From Jacaranda mimosifolia (taxonomy: Eukaryota; Streptophyta; Magnoliopsida; Lamiales; Bignoniaceae): a DNA stretch of 64,000 nt. The position numbers and the translations under genes were made by a program. The notes under the pieces were generated by a model, which saw only the letters and a program-made list of their open reading frames with translations, ran no database searches and was not told where the DNA came from. Numbering within the stretch: the first letter of the stretch is position 1; every line of letters starts with the position of its first letter. The DNA is taken from assembly GCA_018894105.1 (NCBI GenBank), contig CM032124.1:39528277-39592276 (forward strand), given 5' to 3'. Positions 24,801-34,534 of the stretch are shown piece after piece.

Positions 24801-25500
24801 AAAAAAGTTTTGCCTTGGTTGTGCAAAAGCCAATAATTTCAAACAAATTGTTTACAAATTTATGAGATGTAATCATCAATCTTAATCCATGGTTTTTGAG
24901 GTCATGGATAGATATACTTATGGGCTATGATTTGATTAGATTATGTTGTTGATGCGGCTCCTCGAAAGATGTTGAAAGGAAGAAACCATGATTCTAAAAA
25001 TGGGAAAGAGTGAGAAAATTATGAAAAGCTTATTAAAAAATATAAAGGATATAATAGTAAATTTATATATTATATTTTAATTTATTTATATATTAATCAT
25101 ACCAACCAAACGTAAAATTAAAATACTCTATCCTCATGGGCTTAAAATATATCCTTTGATTATATATCACTTCTAATCATATCATTCCAAGCAAACGAGC
25201 CCTTATTAATCAATAGCAGGCCAATTGATTTGTAAGCTAAATGAATAATTTCTTGAACTTGCATTTAACGTAAGACACATCAATTATAATAATTGTTTTA
25301 ATAAAAAGATAAAAAATAAAATAAAAAATAAAAATGAAACATGTATGTTATTATGCCCTTCATCATACAAATTGAAAGAAGAATATAATAAATGTGACAT
25401 CCCTACACCTAGTTCAAAAATACCAATTGAATCATCAACCAAGAAAACATTTTTCTCCCTTTCTTGAATTCTATTCTCTTAACTGCAGAACTCATCAATC
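21849..25500. other. AT-rich intergenic region between the two RING genes
   Basis: About 3.6 kb without a gene. The first 600 bases are the likely promoter and 5' UTR of the ATL60-like gene, read leftwards. The remainder is AT-rich with no long open frame. At about 25080-25205 a segment ending in CAAACGAGCCC resembles one end of a MITE, but the matching end was not found. Confidence 0.45.
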
Positions 25501-26089
25501 TCAAATAAAAGAGAGACAATTCTCTCCTATAGACGACGCCATTTCTGGGCTGATCGGATTCACCAACCATGCCCGAAAATGATCAAGAACACGAAGCAAA
25601 TGTGAGAAGAAAACATCAAAATCTTGAACATGATCTTGAGCAATGAAACTGCAATACTGAATGGACATCCTCTTTTGAAGAACAGGGCTTCTGCAGAGTG
25701 GACAAGTCGAGTGCCTCTGCAGCCAAGCATCGATGCAACGAGTGTGAAATCCATGGTTGCAATTTGGAAGGAACTTATAGCTTTCACCCTTAGTGATTTC
25801 ACATAGGCACACCACACAGTCCAGCCCAAGACTTTCTTCTTCTGTTGGCCTTTCTGGCATTTTTGTGCCTAAGTTTAGATGGCAACATTTTTGTACGATA
25901 AACGTTACCCATTGTAATGATAATATATTTTCTTGTCGATTGATGAATATGGAGACGACTACTGGCAATGCAATTAGTAATAATACGATGAGTGTGTGGT
26001 TATTGTTGTTGTTGACTGCTGTTGATCATTCCGGCTACTTGGAATCCATTGAAGTCGGCTTGGCTTGCTATTGTGTTAGTCTTAGACAT
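25501..26089 (-). pseudogene. RING-H2 (ATL-like) gene, apparently frameshifted
   Basis: The minus strand encodes a perfect RING-H2 finger (CVVC, CNHGFH, CID, CPLC; spacing as in ATL proteins) followed by about 60 residues and a stop. Upstream in the same frame lies a good membrane helix ([18 protein letters not shown]), but that frame has no ATG before an in-frame TGA. An ATG at 26089 opens a different frame, MSKTNTIASQ..., which stops at 26000 inside a CAACAACAACAATAA run just before the membrane helix. One indel there would connect the two parts into an ordinary small ATL. As it stands, only Met at 25860 can start the RING part, giving a 119-residue protein without membrane anchor. It could be a pseudogene, a sequence error, or a soluble RING protein. 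No GLD motif is seen. Confidence 0.6.
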
Positions 26090-27522
26090 AATGGTTTTTT
26101 TGGATTGATTGATGTTTTATGTCCTTGCTTGAATTGCTAATCTTTGCTAACTATATATATAGTATGGGATAAGTGCAAAATTTGACTGGTAAAAAGGGGA
26201 AGAATTGAAGTGAAAATTAGAAGTTATTTGGGGAACAAAAGATGACTAGTGATTGAAATTGTTTTCCTCATTAGGTAGTTGGAGTAGTAGGGGTTGTAGC
26301 CGTGGAAGACAAGTTTTGGTTCTATAGTTGGCTTTGAACAATATGTTGTGAGAACTAAAAATATGACTAAGTCCTTCCCAATGTTGACTAATTAGAGTCT
26401 AATTCAACATCCAAAGAATATACTATTGTAGTCTTTCAAAGGAAATTCAAGTAAAGACTATAAACATGACATATGAACACAAAGAAAATAGTTTATTATA
26501 TATGATTTATCAGCATTTAAATGTTACTTTTATCGAAGAAATTCTAAAGTATTGCTTCTAGAATGTCTTGAAATTTAAGTAATTGCAGAAGATATAATCG
26601 ATAAAAATATTTTGAGATATAAGCGACTGTATATGATATAATCAGTAAACATCATCTAACTTTAATTCAATTATCCAGAAAAATAAAATAAAATAATTTG
26701 TACTAGGATTAGCGTTGAGATTTTTGATGTGAAATGAAATGATAAATTTTTCAAAAAAATTGATTATAATTTTGAACTATGTATGTCTTTTCTTTTCTAA
26801 TGCAAAAGATTGAATTTTTATCCAAATCAAGAAAAAATAATCGATAAATATATTTTGAGATTATAATTTTGCGATGATATAATCGGTAAACGTCATCTAA
26901 CTTTAATTCAATTATCTAGAAAAATAAAATAAAATAATTTGTTCTAGGGTTCACGTTGAGATTTTCGATGTGAAATGAAATGATAAAATTTTCAAAAAAA
27001 AATATTATAATTTTGAACTATGTATGTATTTTCTTTTCTAGTGCAAAAGACTGAATTTTTATCCAATCAAGAAAAAATGAATACACAAATTGCATGTTCC
27101 ACTAGGAAAATTAACTTTTGTTACTAAGAAAAAGGAATAAATAGGGTAAAGAGACAAATTCAAAGTTAGAATTTTGGTAAAGGGGTTAAAAAAAAATAAC
27201 ACGCAGGAAAATTGAAAAAAAAAAAAAAAAAAGGTAAAAAGAATATCATTATCCACTGGCCCCGACTCTTCACACACAACAGTGAAGGGGTGTGTGGCTC
27301 TCGCAGTCCCCAGTCCTTCTAATCCTTTGCTGCACTCATAAGTCATAACTGTTCAATAGGAAACTCTTTTCAATCTGATTTTCATATGATTTGATTTCTC
27401 TCCGTACAAAGTATAGCAGAAAGGGAATTGGTGCAGTCGGGTCGATGAGTTTCGGCTGAAAGCAGCGACCCATACTTGTATCTGAACAGTGTGCTTTGGA
27501 TTTCCGAATTAATGAGCTCCCC
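26090..27522. other. Intergenic region and 5' leader of the NUMOD3 gene
   Basis: It holds the upstream region of the broken RING gene (a TATATATATAG run at about 26152), the duplicated block at 26596-27080, and A-rich tracts near 27215-27235. From about 27240 composition becomes richer in GC, consistent with the promoter and 5' UTR of the next gene. No separate gene was seen. Confidence 0.45.
26596..27080. repeat. Direct tandem duplication, two copies of about 243 bp
   Basis: AATCGATAAAxATATTTTGAGAT begins at 26596 and again at 26839. The following 240 bases match closely in order, including ATCTAACTTTAATTCAATTA, GATGTGAAATGAAATGATAA and TTTTGAACTATGTATGT. The copies differ by scattered substitutions and small indels. 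There is no coding frame and no clear terminal structure. Confidence 0.8.
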
Positions 27523-30500
27523 ATGCCTTTATTAGGTAAAAGCAAGCTAAAAATCTCATTTTTTCACTTTATTTCTTATGGGTTTTTGTTTTTGGTTTTT
27601 CATTTTCTTTTGAAGTTCTTTGTCTTGGTGAAAATCTCGTTTCTTGATTCTGCTATGGCCTTCTCTCTCTCTCTCTCACTTAATGTTTTGTTTCACATGG
27701 AGAAAATTTGATATGTAATTGGCTATATGTGTCACTTTGCTTAATGAGTTTGTAAATCTTGAAAATTATTCTAAAGCTGTCCAATGTTGTCCTTGTCTTG
27801 CAGATATTGCTATTTCACAGCCTTGTTCTTGTTTCGGCCACAATATATCAGCATTTAGGTCTAGCACCCGATTACCTAATAAGCTCCTAATAGGTTATGA
27901 TAAGGGATTAGGATTAGTGTCTACATTTTCTTGGAGAAATTTTGGTACCAACGAAAGACACTGTAAAAATTTGAACTTGGGGGGAGCTGAGTTATGGCGG
28001 GGTGGACTGATGATAAAAGCTGTTGCTACCCTTGAAATTGCTAGTGTAACCCGGAAAAATGAAGGGGAGAAAAGGTATGAGAATGTGCTGGGAAAGGAAA
28101 TTAACTCAGTTTGGCCAAATTGTTCCGAATTGGAGCCACAATCTTTGAGTGAAGAAGACTCCGCTGAAGTAGATGAGAAGGAGAAGTTGAGACGGCTGAG
28201 GATTTCTAAAGCGAATAAAGGAAAGGCCCCTTGGAACAAAGGCAGGAAGCACAGCCCAGGTAATGTAATGCTCTCAACATTTGGGAATTATTCGACAAAG
28301 CTGAGCTTTTTATCAAATTCAGTAATGTTTTTCATGTATTAAATATGTGCAGAAACCTTGCAGCGGATTAAAGAGAGAACCAGGCTGGCAATGCAAGATC
28401 CTAAGGTGATGTCATGTAAGAAACTAAGGATAGTTTTGTCACAAAACAAGGATAAACCGAGGTTTTGAAAAACAATTGTATGTTTCTTGAGACTATTGGG
28501 ATTTATGTTAATAGTTGAGAGTTAAAGACTTGCCTGAGGCTTTAGAACTATACTGATATATTCCTTTTCTTGGTAGACTTGTTGGTAATCTTCAGACAAC
28601 CCTTTTCTTTTGTGTTGATAAGTTCAGCAATTTTTATGTAATTCTGTTTGCAAGCTCTGCTATTAAGTTGTCAGTCTAGTCCATTCAGTGATTTCATCTC
28701 GTCAATATCAACTAGCTGTTGATTCTTGAGCTGGTGGAGAAGCACTAATGATTTTTGAACACACAGGTCAAGATGAAGCTAGTTAACCTGGGGCATGCTC
28801 AAAGGTAGTTTAAGTCTTTCTTGTGCTTTAAAATTTTTAGGTTCGATTCTGTCATTTTAATGTTTAGAAGAATATTATGTCTGAAGAAGAGAAAGATCTT
28901 GAAATTATGCATTCTAAGCAATAGAATAATGAGTTTGATATCAGTTTTCCTACAAGAAAGGATGTTTTTCATCTCCAGTTTGTGTATAGACCATCTTAAA
29001 GCATGTTGTCTTCTCTCTGACAGTAAAGAAACAAGGGCGAAAATTGGAGTGGGCGTCCGGCTCGGGTGGGAAAGGCGCCGTGAGAAACTGATGTTGCAAG
29101 AAACTTGCCAATATGAGTGGCAGAATCTAATTGCAGTGGCTGCCAGAAAGGGTCTTCTTGGCGAGGAAGAATTGCAATGGGATTCATACAAGATCTTGAG
29201 TAAACAGCTCAAGAAGGAGTGGGTAGAGAGTGTTGAACTAAGAAAAAGTACGGCTAGGCCAAAGGGGAGCAAGAGAGCACCCAAATCTTCTGAGCAGAAG
29301 AGGAAGATTTCAGAGGCCATAGCTGCCAAATGGGCTGATCCTGTAAGATCTTTATTGCATACATCAAGGATTTATTTTCTGTAGTCAAATGCTCTATCAA
29401 ATATTTATCAACAATACAAGAAACATTGTCATTTTTTTCTTTTCTGGTGCTGCTAGGAATACCGCGATCGAGTTTGTTCTGGTTTAGCTAAGTTTTATGG
29501 CATTCCAGAAGGGGTTGAAAGAAAGCCGAGGAGAAAGCCAAGTGGTGATGGGCAGATAAGAAAAAGAAGTCCTAAAAAGAAAGAAGAGACTAGTGATACT
29601 ACAACGCATGAGACGGAGAGCCAAGTTCAAAGAATTAGATCAAACAGAAGCAAAACACCATTGTACAAGGATCCACTGGCAAGTGCCAAGCTGGAGATGT
29701 TGAAAAACATTAGAGCACAGAGAGCTGATACAATGAACAAGAAAACTGAAGCCATTTCCAGGGCAAAGTAAGTTCCTAGCTTAAAGTCTTCTCTTTTTTG
29801 AAAAGTAGTTTTTCATTTATGTTGAATTGAGGGGAGAGAAAGGATAAGAAACATAGATGTAAGATTAAATGGATCTGGAAATTCAAAGCTCTTGCCCATG
29901 TGAAAAAATAGGTTGTTGATTGCTGAAGCTGAGAAGGCTGCGGAGGCCCTTGAATTGGCTGCCAAGAAAAGCCCTCTTGCTCAGGTGTCTCTAGTGGAAA
30001 GCAGGATGCTGATTGCCGAAGCAGTTCAGGTCATTCAATCCATAGAAAATGAAGATTCAATCTCTTTTGAAAACAATGATGATATTTCAAAGAATTCAAC
30101 CGTACCGGTACTCCATGTTGAGGAAGAGGTAGATGCAGATACTCAAAATCTGGAAAGAAAAGTAAATGGAGCTCACAGCTTGTCAGACAGTGCTACAGAA
30201 ACTGAGGACTTAAGTTTCAACAAGTTCATGTTGCCAGATCTGGTGAACGGGAATGCTCCAAGTTCTTATTCCAGTGATCTCAAAACTGAGGGAAAACTTC
30301 ATCAGACAAATGCTAATGGTTTCCTTTCACTGAAGGTGGACAACACAGCAAAGCACTCCAATTTCACAATGAATCTTACTGACCCTAAACAAGATCCTAA
30401 TGGGAGCTTAGTTCATACACAGAAACTATCAGTGAACGGATTCAAGTCCCAATCAGAGAATGCCGAATCACCAAAAAAACAACTGAACATGATCAAGAAA

Positions 30501-30542
30501 TGGGTTCGTGGAAGACTGGTTGAAGTTGCTGAAGAAACCTAG
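27523..30542 (+). CDS. NUMOD3-motif protein, possibly plastid-targeted
   Basis: Seven exons join in frame to 606 residues: 27523-27535, 27804-28259, 28353-28405, 28767-28804, 29024-29342, 29457-29767, 29912-30542. The first coding exon has only 13 bases. Residues 1-80 are rich in Ser, Arg and Asn and poor in acidic residues, compatible with an organelle transit peptide. ISKANKGKAPWNKGRKHSP (138-156) is a typical NUMOD3 motif, a DNA-binding module known from homing endonucleases; related segments follow (SKETRAKIGVGVRLGW, and SEQKRKISEAIAAKWADP with YRDRV). No GIY-YIG or HNH catalytic domain is visible. A coiled coil (LLIAEAEKAAEALELAAKK) and a long disordered tail complete the protein. It appears to correspond to Arabidopsis At1g53800. 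Biochemical role unknown; nucleic-acid binding is inferred. Confidence 0.85.
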
Positions 30543-30763
30543 GTTAGTTCCATCTTGCTAGCAAGTATAGAGTGTAGCATACTAGCTTATATCCAAGTTT
30601 TGAGCCCGAAAATATTCCAGATGTATCCGCATATCAAGTTAGTGTATACACTTTGCAAATGATGAAGTCATTAACAATTAATTCCATATTATATAAAAAG
30701 TTCCAAATGTTAGAATTTGAAAGTACTATAAAAGTGAAGCATCTTCAAATACATAGCAGGCAA

Positions 30764-31170
30764 TTAATCCCAGAACCCTTTATTTTTAGAGCAGACAATT
30801 TCTTCCACACACAGCACTTGCCAGTTCTTGAGGTGGGAATCCACAATATTTTCTATCTCCCTCCTCTTTCTTTCTTTCTCCTCTATAGCTCTCTTTGTCT
30901 CCATTTCCACTTCCTCCACCTGCTAAAGTTTACCATAACAATCCCAAATTAAGGCCTCGACGGGTTCTCAAATGAGTACAAAAAATTTAAAAAAAATAAT
31001 TGGTAACTTACTGAGATACTATCAGGGACTGGAAGCTTGGAACCATGCACGGCGGCGCGGTTGGCAGCTTTGCCAACCATCCACCGCCGGCCGTGGCTGC
31101 AGACTACGGTAGTTCCTCCGCCTTGCTTTGTGCGCAACAACATTTTAGCTATCATTTCTCCTCCCACCAT
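30764..31170 (-). CDS. Two-exon small gene, function unknown
   Basis: Exon 1 runs 31170 down to 31012, ends at TCA|GTAAGT, and joins in phase 0 to exon 2, 30919 down to 30764, after the acceptor TTTAGCAG. The intron is 92 bases. The product is 104 residues. The N-terminus starts MVGGEMIAKMLLRTKQGGG and continues with a Cys/His/Arg-rich stretch (VVCSHGRRWMVGKAANRAA). The second half is a charged amphipathic helix (VEEVEMETKRAIEEKERKRR) and then a short end with NWQVLCVEEIVC. Both splice sites are strong and frame is kept through both exons. No family is recognised and no signal peptide is evident; mitochondrial targeting is conceivable. It converges on the NUMOD3 gene and diverges from the O-fucosyltransferase gene. 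Confidence 0.62.
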
Positions 31171-31394
31171 TTTTCCAATTTCTCAGAAATGAAGAGCTGA
31201 AGATCAGCAAGAGATTTGCGTATTTTGTTTTGCGAGTGGGAGAATTGAGAATGAACAAGATAAACTAGAGACATCTGGAATGCATGCGAAGCGGCTACGT
31301 GGTGTTATACTGACGTGGATTTCTTTTTCATTTTTCAAGGGCTACGATTGGTTTAAGTATTTACTATGAAAATATTGTTATAGACTCTTGCGAA

Positions 31395-31860
31395 TAGGGT
31401 TGTCAATAGGTCGAATTTGGATCGAATATGCTATATTCGAATTCGAATTTGATTATTAAAATACATATTCGAATTCAATCCGAAATTTTATAGGATCTTT
31501 GTTAGTTGATACCATATTCAAATTTGATTAAAAAATCTGACCCATTTTTATTTTATTTTTTAATTTTATAAAAATATTGTATTTATAAAGTAAATATATG
31601 TCATATTTGAATTATTAACAACTTTTTATTATATATTAGTTTAAAAGTTAAATATTTAAATTCTAAATTTTTATTTTACATTATATTAATATTAAGGTTC
31701 GGATTAGATTGCTTAATTCTACATCCGATCCATTTATTTCAAAATTTAAAATTTTATAATCTGATCTGATTCATCAAATATTTTAATCGAATAAAAATCC
31801 TAAAATTTGTATAAGATTTAGATCGAATTCGGACTAAAATCTAATTCATTGACAGCCGTA
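31395..31860. mobile_element. Non-autonomous DNA transposon (hAT-like MITE), 466 bp
   Basis: The ends TAGGGTTGTCAAT (31395-31407) and ATTGACAGCCGTA (31848-31860) are inverted repeats of 13 bases with two mismatches. GTTGTCAA ends with subterminal TTCGAAT repeats are common in plant hAT-type miniature elements. The inner 300 bases match, in reverse, 57590-57931. No coding capacity. A clear 8-bp target duplication was not found, so the exact ends or class may be wrong. Confidence 0.6.
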
Positions 31861-31890
31861 GCTATTGTGGCCTATTCATGTAAAGGAACC

Positions 31891-31949
31891 TGGGCCGGCC
31901 CAATCTAAATGGGCCAGGAATGAAAAACAGACGTCCATTTCAATGGGCC
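31891..31949. promoter_or_regulatory. Cluster of site II (TGGGCC) elements
   Basis: TGGGCC occurs at 31891-31896, its complement GGCCCA at 31897-31902, and TGGGCC again at 31910-31915 and 31944-31949. Such clusters act in promoters of plant housekeeping and growth-related genes. Position favours the O-fucosyltransferase gene 340 bases downstream; the opposite-strand small gene would have to be reached across the transposon. Confidence 0.5.
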
Positions 31950-32288
31950 GTTTTCAGCTAGCTGGTCCGGTGCTGGGTCACTTTCCACCGACGATCTTCT
32001 TCTCCGATCAAACAAATCAACAAACAGAAGAAAATAATCAATAATCAATGATGGAGTGTTAGTTGCAGCTGTTGTTGGTTGGATTCCCTTTCCTTCCTTC
32101 CCACTCTTCCCTGTGAACCCAAGAACGCCTTTAATAATTTTTCCTCTCTCACTTCCCGTCTACGAATTCCACCCAATTCTTACTATTTACTGAAAAAGTT
32201 CCACACACTTAGCAAGTGTGTGTTTTTCTGCATGCCCATTTCTTGATTTCACCTCAACTGTGACGGAAAGTGAGTTGAAAAGGTGAAA

Positions 32289-34534
32289 ATGATGGAAAGG
32301 GAGTCCTCAGACGAAGAGGAGGATCGCGAGAATCTGATTTCCCAAAATGCGAGGCCGAATGAAGTGATGAAGTCCCCCAATCACCGGCACCTCTCTCCTT
32401 TCCATATCGATGATGATTTCAGGAGCCGGGTTTCTGGTGCCGCTCGCAGGTTCAATAAGAGGTATCTTTTCGCGATTTTTCTGCCCATGGTGATTTTGAT
32501 ACTCTATTTTACCATCGATTTGAAAAGTTTGTTCCAGATGCGTCTCCCGAAGATTAAAGATATAGGGGGTAATAGTCCTTCGATTAATCGAATGCGTGAG
32601 TCGGAATTACGGGCTTTATATTTGCTTAAGCAGCAGGAATTTGAGCTTTTTAAGATGTGGAATTCAACCACATTGGTGAATAAATCGAATTTTAGTTCAT
32701 TAAGTAATGGTGATTTGGTGAATTCGAGTTCAGCTAATAATAATGGGGTAAATTTGCTTTCATCTTCAATGTTGGAAGACTGGAAATCACGAGTTTTCAG
32801 CCAAATTTCGTTGAATAAGCAAATTCAAGGGATTTTATTGTCATCTCATGAAAGTGAGGATTTTCTTGATTTGACTGAGAATTACACGGATGCAAGTTTT
32901 TCTGGTTGGAATAGGTGTGGGAAGGTGGATCAGAGGTCATCAGAGAGGAGAACAATAGAGTGGAATCCTAGACCGAACAAGTATTTGCTTGCAATTTGTG
33001 TATCGGGACAAATGTCGAATCATTTGATTTGTCTAGAGAAGCATATGTTTTTTGCTGCTTTGCTTAATCGAGTTTTGGTGATCCCAAGTTCAAAGGTTGA
33101 TTATGAGTTTCGTCATGTCTTGGATATTGAGCACATTAATAAGTGTTTGGGGAGAAAAGTTGTGGTAACTTTTGAGGAGTTTGCAGAGAGTAAGAAGCAT
33201 CATTTGCATGTTGACAAGTTTATGTGTTATTTCTCGTTGCCACAACCATGTTTTATGGATGATGAGCGTGTGAAGAAGTTAAAGGGGTTGGGACTTTCTT
33301 TGAGTAAGATTAATGCTGTCTGGAAGGAGGATGTTAAGAAGCCGAACCAAAGGTCAGTTGAGGATGTTCTGGCAAAGTTTTCTTCAGATGATGATGTTGT
33401 CGCAATTGGAGATGTGTTCTTTGCTGATGTGGAAAGAGAATGGGTGATGCAGCCACGAGGTCCAATTGCCCACAAATGTAGGACATTGATAGAGCCTAGT
33501 CGGCTTATTTTGCTCACTGCTCAACGGTTTGTTCAGACTTTCTTGGGGAAGGACTTCATAGCCCTTCAATTTCGGCGCCATGGCTTCTTGAAATTCTGGT
33601 ATTCTTTTTCTTTTTGGGTCTTGTTACATGTTATTCTGTGCAGCATCTAACAGAGTTTTCTCAATGGTTTTTCAGCAATGCTAAGCAACCAAGTTGCTTT
33701 TACCCTGTTCCTCAAGCTGCAGAGTGTATCAATCGAGTGGTTGAAAGGGCTAATACTCCAGTAATATATCTTTCTACAGATGCTGCAGAAAGTGAAACTG
33801 GTTTGCTGCAGTCACTTGTTGTCTGGAATGGGAAAACTGTACCACTTGTTAAAAGACCAGCTCGTAATTCAGCTGAAAAGTGGGATGCTTTATTATACAG
33901 ACATGGACTTGAGGATAATCTGCAGGTGGGCTTACTTTTTAGTTTGGTTCATTAAGCTTGATTTCATGTTATTCGTACCTCCCATCATTGTCTGCTTCTG
34001 GTTTCAAACAATTTGTCTTACTCATGTGACGGCTGAAAGCCTTTTGGCATGATAAAAATTAACGAACTTAGCTCTTGACCTTGACTTCTTTACATAACAA
34101 GAACACCTCTTAGATTTTAGAAATAACCATGCATCTTGTTGGGTTATCAAATGCGACATGTTGTAAAGGGTGGAACCCCTTACAGGTACAAGTGAGATTC
34201 AGAGATCTTCAATTCTGAACAATTCTTGTAGAACAGAACACTAAGTCTTGTTTGGAATTTAGACTTCGCAAAGTAGGGGAATACTGGTTCCAATTAACCT
34301 TGCTCATGAAATTTTGGAGCAGGTTCTCATCTAAGTCTGTAAGTTATCATCATGCAGGTTGAAGCAATGCTGGATAAGACTATTTGTGCTTTGTCTTCCG
34401 TGTTTATTGGATCTTCTGGATCCACATTCACTGAGGATATCTTGCGGCTGCGGAAGGACTGGGGATCAGCATCGCTATGCGACGAGTACTTGTGCCAGGG
34501 AGAACTTCCAAACTTTATTGCAGAAGATGAGTGA
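32289..34534 (+). CDS. O-fucosyltransferase family protein, type II membrane
   Basis: Three exons, 32289-33598, 33676-33925 and 34358-34534, join in frame to 578 residues. Met at 32292 is an equally possible start one codon later. The N-terminus is acidic and cytosolic (SSDEEEDREN). One membrane segment at about 59-78 (YLFAIFLPMVILILYFTIDL) is followed by a lumenal part, the topology of Golgi glycosyltransferases. SGQMSNHLICLEKHMFFAAL, FIALQFRRHGFLKFCNAK with CFYPVP, and IYLSTDAAESE match the donor-binding and catalytic blocks of the plant GDP-fucose protein O-fucosyltransferase family. CALSSVFIGSSGSTFTEDIL near the end is the third conserved block. The acceptor is unknown. It appears to correspond to Arabidopsis At1g53770; this assignment rests on memory and gene order. 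Confidence 0.87.

Larger units (their letters stand above)
31171..32288. other. Divergent intergenic region with a transposon and a shared promoter
   Basis: Between the divergent small gene and the O-fucosyltransferase gene. It contains the inverted-repeat element at 31395-31860, a cluster of TGGGCC boxes right after it, and a pyrimidine-rich 5' UTR from about 31980 to the start codon. No further gene was seen. Confidence 0.5.

Noticed and set aside
25080..25205. Half-MITE ending in CAAACGAGCCC
   Set aside because: The opposite inverted end could not be located, so no element is claimed.
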